In this document: one piece after another, positions 53,881 through 59,174 of the stretch
How positions within the stretch are numbered: the first letter of the stretch is position 1
Layout of the letters: every line of letters begins with the position of its first letter
Assembly (NCBI GenBank): GCA_964587515.1
Contig: CAZPMO010000006.1
Location: 1-59,174 of the forward strand
Origin: CAZPMO01 sp964587515
GTDB taxonomy: Bacteria; Pseudomonadota; Alphaproteobacteria; MPNO01
Reading direction: 5' to 3'
DNA length: 59,174 nt
Notes under the pieces: generated by a model
What the model saw: only the letters and a program-made list of their open reading frames with translations
Databases searched by the model: none
Told to the model about the DNA's origin: nothing
Made by a program: the position numbers and the translations under genes

Positions 53881-53907
53881 AAGCCCCGGGCGCAAGACCC
53901 GGGGCTT
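53881..53907. terminator. Bidirectional Rho-independent terminator
   Basis: AAGCCCCGGG (53881-53890), a 7-base loop, and CCCGGGGCTT (53898-53907) form a perfect 10-bp stem. CGTCGTTTT follows on the plus strand and TTTGTTTTG on the minus strand. It separates the convergent bamE and hppA genes. Confidence 0.88.
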
Positions 53908-53928
53908 CGTCGTTTTACCGCGTCGTGA

Positions 53929-56037
53929 TCAGCCGGCCAGGATAGCCAACAGCAGGATCGCGACGATGTTGATGATCTTGATCATCGGATTGACCGCGGG
54001 TCCCGCCGTATCCTTATAGGGATCGCCGACGGTATCGCCGGTTACCGCGGCCATATGGGCGTCGGAGCCCTTGCCGCCGTGATTGCCGTCTTCGATATAC
54101 TTCTTGGCGTTATCCCAGGCACCGCCGCCCGAAGTCATCGAGATGGCGACGAACAACCCGGTCACGATGGTGCCGAGCAGCATCGCGCCCAATGTGGTGA
54201 ACGCCGCCGCCTGACCACCGACCACGAGGATCACGAAATAGACCACGATCGGCGCCAACACCGGCAGCAGCGAGGGGAGGATCATTTCGCGGATCGCGGC
54301 CCGGGTCAGCAGATCGACAGCCCGGCCATATTCGGGCCGCGCCGTGCCCTCCATGATGCCGGGGATTTCGCGGAACTGGCGGCGCACTTCGATCACCACC
54401 TCGCCGCCGGCGCGTCCGACCGCCTTCATGCCCATCGCCCCAAACAAATAGGGCAGCATGCCGCCGACGAACAGCCCGATAACCACAAACGGATCGGAGA
54501 GTTGGAAGGTGACGGTCTTGGCGATCTCCGGGAAATAATAAGAGAGATCCTGGATATAGGCGGCGAACAGCACCAGCGCCGCCAGCGCCGCCGAGCCGAT
54601 CGCGTAACCCTTGGTAACCGCCTTGGTGGTGTTGCCGACCGCGTCCAGCAAATCGGTATGTTTGCGCACTTCCTCCGGCAGGTCGGCCATTTCGGCGATG
54701 CCGCCCGCGTTGTCCGTGACCGGCCCGTAGGCGTCGAGCGCCACCACCATACCGGCCAAGGCCAACATGGTGGTCGCGGCGGTCGCGATACCGTATAGCC
54801 CGGCCGAGAAATAGGCGACGATGATGCCGGCGCAGATCACGATCACCGGCAACGCGCAGGCTTCCATCGATACGGCAAGACCCTGGATAACATTGGTGCC
54901 ATGACCGGTTTCCGAGGCCGCGGCGATGCTGCGCACCGGGTTGTATTCGGTCGAGGTGTAGTATTCGGTGATCCACACCAGAAGTCCCGTCACCACCAGC
55001 CCGACCAAGGCGCTGTAGAGCAGGTGCCGGGCCTGAATGGTTTCCGCGCCCATCTTGATCTCGGTCGAGAAGCCGCCAAACAGGTAGTAGACGGCAACCC
55101 CGATCAGGACCGCTGAAATCACGGCGGTCGCGACGAACCCCTTATAGAGGGCACCCATAACATTGTTATTGGGGCCGAGCTTGACGAAGAAGGTGCCGAT
55201 TACCGAGCCCACGATACAAACCGCGCCAATCAACAGCGGCAACGCCAACAGCGCCGACTGGACCGGTCCGGTGAAGAATATCGACGCCAGCAACATGGTC
55301 GCGACAATCGTCACCGCGTAGGTCTCGAACAAATCGGCGGCCATGCCGGCGCAATCGCCGACATTGTCGCCCACATTGTCGGCGATCACGCCGGCGTTGC
55401 GAGGATCATCCTCGGGGATACCGGCTTCAATTTTACCCACCAGATCGGAGCCGACATCGGCGCCCTTGGTGAAGATGCCGCCGCCGAGACGCGCGAAGAT
55501 GGAAATCAACGAAGCGCCGAAGCCGAGCGCGACCAAAGCCTCCAATATGTGACGCAAGCCCTTGGTGTCGGAAGCGTCGTACACGCCGAGCAGGATCAGG
55601 TAGTAGCCCGTAACGCCCAGCAGGCCGAGACCGACCACCAGCATGCCGGTCACCGCACCCGATTTGAAAGCGATATCCAGCGCCGGCTTGATCCCGCCGG
55701 TGCGCGCCGCGTCGGCGGTACGCACATTGGCCCGCACCGAGACATACATGCCGATATAGCCGGTCGCACCGGACAGGATCGCGCCAATGAAATAGCCCAA
55801 GGCGACGTAAATATTCAGCAGTAACCCAAGCGCCACGCCGATCACCACGCCAACGGCTGCGATCGTCATGTATTGGCGATTGAGGTAGGCCGCGGCCCCT
55901 TCCTGGATCGCCTCGGCGATCTCCGCCATGCGCTCGTTGCCCGCGCTCGCGGCGAGAATCGAGCGGATCGCGTAGAGGCCGTACAAGATCGCGATTACGC
56001 CACAGGCGATTACGATCCAATAAGTCGTCACCATCAT
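53929..56037 (-). CDS. hppA: K+-independent membrane-bound H+-translocating pyrophosphatase
   Basis: A 702-residue protein with about 15-16 membrane segments. FTKGADVGSDLVGKIEAG and IPEDDPRNAGVIADNVGDNVGD are the pyrophosphate/Mg-binding loops. In GNTTKAVTKG a Lys at about 472 marks the K+-independent class (Ala in K+-dependent enzymes). It pumps protons using PPi hydrolysis. It is a single gene bounded downstream by the terminator at 53881. Confidence 0.95.
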   Translation of the reverse strand: MMVTTYWIVIACGVIAILYGLYAIRSILAASAGNERMAEIAEAIQEGAAAYLNRQYMTIAAVGVVIGVALGLLLNIYVALGYFIGAILSGATGYIGMYVSVRANVRTADAARTGGIKPALDIAFKSGAVTGMLVVGLGLLGVTGYYLILLGVYDASDTKGLRHILEALVALGFGASLISIFARLGGGIFTKGADVGSDLVGKIEAGIPEDDPRNAGVIADNVGDNVGDCAGMAADLFETYAVTIVATMLLASIFFTGPVQSALLALPLLIGAVCIVGSVIGTFFVKLGPNNNVMGALYKGFVATAVISAVLIGVAVYYLFGGFSTEIKMGAETIQARHLLYSALVGLVVTGLLVWITEYYTSTEYNPVRSIAAASETGHGTNVIQGLAVSMEACALPVIVICAGIIVAYFSAGLYGIATAATTMLALAGMVVALDAYGPVTDNAGGIAEMADLPEEVRKHTDLLDAVGNTTKAVTKGYAIGSAALAALVLFAAYIQDLSYYFPEIAKTVTFQLSDPFVVIGLFVGGMLPYLFGAMGMKAVGRAGGEVVIEVRRQFREIPGIMEGTARPEYGRAVDLLTRAAIREMILPSLLPVLAPIVVYFVILVVGGQAAAFTTLGAMLLGTIVTGLFVAISMTSGGGAWDNAKKYIEDGNHGGKGSDAHMAAVTGDTVGDPYKDTAGPAVNPMIKIINIVAILLLAILAG

Positions 56038-56104
56038 GGATGAAGGTCCTTTTCGGTCCCGATGAACACCCCCGCGCCCCCGACCCGCGCGCCTTGACGA
56101 CGCG

Positions 56105-56572
56105 TTAAAGTCCGAACCGGGAAGCCCGGTGGAAAGCCGCGCGGAACATGCCAGAACTCAACCGGCGAGGCAACATAGAGAGAGGAATCACCTTATTCGG
56201 CGATTGCGGCGTCGTCGGACAGGGCGAATGCTCAGCCCGGCTTCCTGGCGGTGAACACGATTTCCGACAATTCCGTGCGTACCGGGTAAGCGAGGCGTCG
56301 TCGAAATTCGTGAGTTCCCGGTCCCGAAAGAAGACCTGTCCGTCTGTCGGATGATCGAGGCCGCCGAGGATATTAAGAAAGGTCGACTTGCCGCTCCCCG
56401 AGGGACCGAGCAAGACGACGATTTCGCCGTCGTATAGCTCAATATCGACGCCACGTAGCGCCCTGACATCATTGCCATCGCCGCGATAGACTTTCGTCAA
56501 ACCCATGGTGCGGTACGTAACCGCGCGCGGAACCCCCGGACGATCGCGCCGCGTTGCCAACGTTTCGGGCAT
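56105..56572 (-). pseudogene. Truncated ABC transporter ATPase (MacB/LolD-like) with a foreign tail
   Basis: From ATG 56572 the first 100 or so residues are a normal ATPase: TKVYRGDGNDVRALRGVDIELYDGEIVVLLGPSGSGKST (Walker A) and LNILGGLDHPTDGQVF. After FDDASLTRYAR the family sequence (the Q loop, the LSGGQ signature and Walker B) is gone and the frame continues into non-homologous residues to a stop at 56105. Full-length relatives are about 220 residues. In another frame the tail reads VRTELSEIVFTARKPG then a stop at 56232, like the end of an unrelated (perhaps methyltransferase) gene. A deletion joining two genes is likely. No functional ATPase is expected. Confidence 0.7.
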
Positions 56573-56633
56573 CGATGCCCCCCGATCTCCCAAAGTTCCG
56601 GGAAATCAGAACATATAGCGATAGGGTGTGGGA

Positions 56634-56647
56634 TTGACCTGGATCAG
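56634..56647. promoter_or_regulatory. FNR/Anr-like box
   Basis: TTGAC-CTGG-ATCAG differs at two positions from TTGAT-N4-ATCAA. It lies 62 bases upstream of the truncated ABC gene start and downstream of the FliL-like gene. It may be a relic of oxygen-responsive control of the lost transporter. A short degenerate motif, so weak support. Confidence 0.25.
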
Positions 56648-56664
56648 GTTCGGCAAGTGAATAT

Positions 56665-57102
56665 TCAGTGGACCGAGCCGAGCACGATCTTATGGACGAC
56701 CACGGACTTCACGAGTTCCGAACCGACTTCTTCAACCACCTTGGCAAGCGCGATTTGGAGTGTCTCTTTCGACGGGATTCGGGATTTCGCGGAGCGGAAG
56801 CTCACCATGCGAATCAGCAACGCATACATGGGATCGCGGAAGCTGGCCACCCGGCGCTGAACTTCCTCGCGATCGTTGGAGTCCACGAATTCCATCGCGA
56901 TCACAATGGTGAGTTGTTGGCGATGTTTGCCGCCCTTCATTACCGGAATGATGAACGGTTGCATGGTGAGATACTGGTCGCCAGGCAACCATTTCTCATC
57001 ATAGGGCCGCGCACGCTGCGCCGACGCGCTCGCTGCGATGCCAAGGCTGGCGATCACGAGCGCGATAGCCAGCATGGAGCGGTGAAATCGGGCGCGGAAC
57101 AT
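56665..57102 (-). CDS. FliL-like exported protein
   Basis: A 145-residue protein with a signal peptide (residues about 9-28, ending ASASA). The mature part, YLTMQPFIIPVMKGGKHRQQLTIVIAMEFV through FRDPMYALLIRMVS to VGSELVKSVVVHKIVL, follows the FliL pattern (YxxLxPFxV, IxLExxD, P.IRDAI, V..VYFTxFVIQ). True FliL is a flagellar basal-body protein, but no flagellar genes are near and the membrane anchor looks cleavable. Possibly a periplasmic derivative. The fold call is moderate and the function unknown. Confidence 0.62.
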   Translation of the reverse strand: MFRARFHRSMLAIALVIASLGIAASASAQRARPYDEKWLPGDQYLTMQPFIIPVMKGGKHRQQLTIVIAMEFVDSNDREEVQRRVASFRDPMYALLIRMVSFRSAKSRIPSKETLQIALAKVVEEVGSELVKSVVVHKIVLGSVH

Positions 57103-57185
57103 CGCGCAACCCCCAGAGGATATCCGGAAACACCATGATCTTCCCTTAAAGCGTTAAAGTTCGGATTAACGGGTTCGGGCCGGTC

Positions 57186-58187
57186 TCAAAAATGGCGATA
57201 GCCGCCGGCGCCGGTCTCGACCTCGCGGCCGGCGTCGTCGACCACCGTCACCGCCGCGCCAGCTTCGATCCGTCCGATCTCGGTTACCGGGACACCCGCC
57301 TCCCGCGCCGCGTGAGCCACGGCGTCGGCGGCGCGCGGGTCTGCGGTAAAGACCAGTTCATAATCATCACCGCCCGACAGGCAGATTTCGACGGCGGTCG
57401 GATCCAGATCGAGAACCGCGCGCGCTGCCTCGCCGATCGGCAATCTGTCCCGTTCGATTCGAGCCGCTACCCCGGAAGCCGTGCAAATATGGCCGATATC
57501 GGCGATCAGCCCGTCCGAAACATCGACCGCGGCGCTTGCAATATCGCGCAGCGCCACGCCGAGCGCGCCGCGCGGGCGCGGCAGGCGGTAGCGATCGATG
57601 AGTGCGTCGGCGACGTCGTCCGGCAGACCGTCGCGCGCACCCTTCAAGACCTCGAGACCCAGCGCGGCATCGCCGAGCGTGCCGGAGACATGGATTACGT
57701 CGCCCGGCCGCGCCGACGAGCGGAGCAATGCCGCGTTCTCCGGCGCCTCGCCGACGGCGGTCAGCGACAGGGTCACGGGGCCAGGTGTCGACGTGGTATC
57801 GCCGCCAAGCAGACCGATGCCGAATTCGGCCTGATCAGCCGCCAGCCCGGCCGCGAAGGATTCGAGCCAGTCCTCGTCGACGCCTTCATTCAGGCTGATC
57901 GCCAACAGATAGCCCAGCGGCTCGGCCCCCATCGCCGCGAGGTCGGAGAGGTTCACCCGCAGGAGCTTGCGCGCGACCAGATCGGCCGGGTCGTCTTCCA
58001 GGAAATGTACGCCCGCGACCAGCGTATCCACCGCTATCACATTGCGGCATCCGGGGCTCGGCGCGATCAGCGCGGCGTCGTCAGTCAGTCCCAGCGCGCC
58101 CGGCGTCGCGGCCGCCAGCGGCGCGAAATAGCGGGCAATGACCTCGAATTCACCCGGCCGGGCCACCCCTGCCCGCCTCCGCGCCAT
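57186..58187 (-). CDS. thiL: Thiamine-monophosphate kinase
   Basis: A 333-residue enzyme starting at MARRRAGVARPGEFEVIARYFAPL (ATG 58187; an upstream frame to 58292 lies within nusB). TDDAALIAPSPG, the VAGVHFLED metal/ATP motif, LLRVNLSDLAAMGAEPLGYL and DVSDGLIADIGHI are the ThiL/PurM signatures. It phosphorylates TMP to thiamine pyrophosphate. It overlaps the end of nusB by 38 bases; the ribH-nusB-thiL order is conserved. Confidence 0.95.
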   Translation of the reverse strand: MARRRAGVARPGEFEVIARYFAPLAAATPGALGLTDDAALIAPSPGCRNVIAVDTLVAGVHFLEDDPADLVARKLLRVNLSDLAAMGAEPLGYLLAISLNEGVDEDWLESFAAGLAADQAEFGIGLLGGDTTSTPGPVTLSLTAVGEAPENAALLRSSARPGDVIHVSGTLGDAALGLEVLKGARDGLPDDVADALIDRYRLPRPRGALGVALRDIASAAVDVSDGLIADIGHICTASGVAARIERDRLPIGEAARAVLDLDPTAVEICLSGGDDYELVFTADPRAADAVAHAAREAGVPVTEIGRIEAGAAVTVVDDAGREVETGAGGYRHF

Positions 58188-58677
58188 GGCCCACGAATTC
58201 GTCGGGCCTGAGACGGCGCGCCAGTTTGTCGAGAACGCCGTTGACCATGCCGGGTTCGGCTCCGGCATAAAACGCATGGGCGAGATCGACATATTCGTTG
58301 ATGATCGCGCGGGCCGGGACGCCCCGCGCCGAAACCAGTTCGCAGACGCCGGCGCGCAGAATGCCGCGCAATACCAGCTCGACCCGATCGAGTGGCCATT
58401 CGTCGGCGAGCGCCGCGTTCAGCATGTCGTCGATTTCGGCCTGGCGGACCCGCACGCCGCGAACGATCTCGGTGAACAGTTCTGTCTTCGGCTTCACCGC
58501 GGCGACGCCGTCCGGCGCGTCGACCCGTCCGCCCTCGGGTTCACGCAGGAACTGCAACAGCACGTCTTCCATGCTGTCACCCGAAAGTTCGATCTGGTAG
58601 AGAGCCTGCACCGCGGCCAGCCGCGCGGCGCTGAGCCGCCCGCTTCCTCGTGTTTTGGGTTGGTCGGCGACGCTCAT
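58150..58677 (-). CDS. nusB: Transcription antitermination protein NusB
   Basis: A 175-residue protein starting at MSVADQPKTRGSG (ATG 58677), giving an ATGA overlap with the ribH stop. SAARLAAVQALYQIELSGDS is the N-terminal NusB helix pair, and RVELVLRGILRAGVCELVSARGVPARAIINEYVDLAHAFYAG is the C-terminal signature. It binds boxA RNA with NusE in rRNA antitermination. A start at 58725 is possible but would overlap ribH by 52 bases. Confidence 0.95.
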   Translation of the reverse strand: MSVADQPKTRGSGRLSAARLAAVQALYQIELSGDSMEDVLLQFLREPEGGRVDAPDGVAAVKPKTELFTEIVRGVRVRQAEIDDMLNAALADEWPLDRVELVLRGILRAGVCELVSARGVPARAIINEYVDLAHAFYAGAEPGMVNGVLDKLARRLRPDEFVGHGAEAGRGGPAG

Positions 58678-59147
58678 CGCGGGAACAGGTGAAATTTCCG
58701 TTTCAGGTCGATCATCGCGAGACAAGCGCGCGCCGCCGCCCCGCCCCGGTCATGACCATCGCGCCGCGCCCGCGCCATTGCCTGGTCACGATTTTCACAG
58801 GTCAGGATTCCATACCCTACCGCGAGCGTGTGTTTCAGCGCGAGATCCTGGAGCCCGCGTGCGCTTTCGCCGCACACATAATCGTAATGCGAGGTCTCGC
58901 CGCGAATGACACAGCCCAGCCCGATATAGCCGTCAAAGCGGCGTCGCGCCGTATAAAAATCCATCGACCGAACCGCAAACCCGATTGCGGCGGGAATTTC
59001 GAAGGCACCCGGCACCTGAAAACGCTCATAGGTCGCGCCAGCTTCGTCGAGGACAGCAATCACGCTCCCCACAAGCTCGTCGGAAATATCCTCGTAGAAC
59101 CGGGATTCCACAACCATTACATGGGGGGCGTCGGGGGTGTCGTTCAT
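58674..59147 (-). CDS. ribH: 6,7-dimethyl-8-ribityllumazine synthase
   Basis: A 157-residue enzyme. VVESRFYEDISDELVGS at the N terminus, YERFQVPGAFEIPAAIGF, the IGLGCVIRGETSHYDYVCGE substrate motif (catalytic His in SHYDY) and ENRDQAMAR are all diagnostic. It catalyses the penultimate step of riboflavin synthesis. It overlaps nusB by four bases and follows the end of another gene at the window edge. Confidence 0.96.
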   Translation of the reverse strand: MNDTPDAPHVMVVESRFYEDISDELVGSVIAVLDEAGATYERFQVPGAFEIPAAIGFAVRSMDFYTARRRFDGYIGLGCVIRGETSHYDYVCGESARGLQDLALKHTLAVGYGILTCENRDQAMARARRDGHDRGGAAARACLAMIDLKRKFHLFPR

Positions 59148-59153
59148 CGCGGT

Positions 59154-59174
59154 TTACCCCTCTTCGGCCCCCCG
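59154..59174 (-). CDS. C-terminal end of an upstream gene (possibly ribBA or riboflavin synthase)
   Basis: Six codons (RGAEEG) and a TAA stop are visible on the minus strand, 6 bases before the ribH ATG. The rest is outside the window. In alphaproteobacteria ribH commonly follows ribBA or ribE; the identity here is only inferred from that order. Confidence 0.35.
   Translation of the reverse strand, partial: RGAEEG

Noticed and set aside
56200..56300. In-frame TGA (56232) in the alternative frame of the ABC remnant as another selenocysteine
   Set aside because: There is no redox motif around it and the residues after it end at a stop within a few codons; it looks like an ordinary stop of a gene fragment.
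57140..57170. CtrA-like site between thiL and the FliL-like gene
   Set aside because: The TTAA pairs here are separated by 8 or 4 bases, not 7.

Overview
This window reads as chromosome of a Gram-negative alphaproteobacterium, most like a Rhodospirillales-type lineage. Grounds: GC-rich coding DNA; the gene orders ribH-nusB-thiL and yceD-rpmF-plsX-fabH-ihfA-merR; a bc1-complex chaperone; a K+-independent H+-pyrophosphatase; a BamE lipoprotein; and CtrA-like TTAA-N7-TTAA sites. A run of 10 Ns at 17537-17546 shows it is a draft or metagenome assembly. No rRNA, CRISPR array, insertion sequence or prophage was seen. One tRNA (Pro, GGG) is present.

Left part (1-17.5 kb), metabolic accessory genes: a partial UbiD-family decarboxylase, a luciferase-like flavin monooxygenase, a complete molybdate transporter (modABC), a divergent MarR/LTXXQ pair around a palindromic operator, a glutathionyl-hydroquinone reductase, a second UbiD decarboxylase, a glutaredoxin-DinB fusion, a decayed adenylate cyclase, a lone molybdenum hydroxylase large subunit with its own cytochrome c, a 2OG-Fe(II) oxygenase, an acyl-CoA dehydrogenase and a membrane cNMP-binding protein. 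Middle (17.5-38 kb): a Zn-ribbon/PilZ protein, a large low-GC TPR protein, a GMC oxidoreductase, a TRAP transporter, a gentisate-dioxygenase-like cupin with VOC and YCII proteins, an intact cyclase-TPR protein, then a catabolic island (IpdAB-like CoA-transferase pair, twin SDRs, MetE-like protein, MFS exporter, acyl-CoA ligase, acyl-CoA dehydrogenase). This set suggests uptake and CoA-dependent breakdown of aromatic, alicyclic or fatty compounds; the substrate cannot be read from the sequence.

Right part (38-59 kb): a TPR-methyltransferase and a hybrid histidine kinase, then one long minus-strand gene run encoding a SpoIIE phosphatase, an RsbW-like kinase, a STAS protein, MlaE, MlaF, MlaD, a PqiC-like lipoprotein and a DUF218 protein. 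This places a complete partner-switching module in front of a lipid (MCE/Mla) transporter. Housekeeping genes follow: tRNA-Pro, merR, ihfA, fabH, plsX, rpmF, yceD, the bc1 chaperone, bamE, hppA, an ABC remnant, a FliL-like gene, thiL, nusB and ribH.

The most notable observation is the glutaredoxin-DinB gene (9113-9874, minus). Its first redox cysteine codon is an in-frame TGA (9836-9838), giving a U-x-x-C motif. A hairpin of bacterial SECIS geometry starts 12 nt after it. This is a candidate selenoprotein that an ordinary gene caller would truncate to start at 9754. The second is the partner-switch/Mla gene run with a CtrA-like site upstream.
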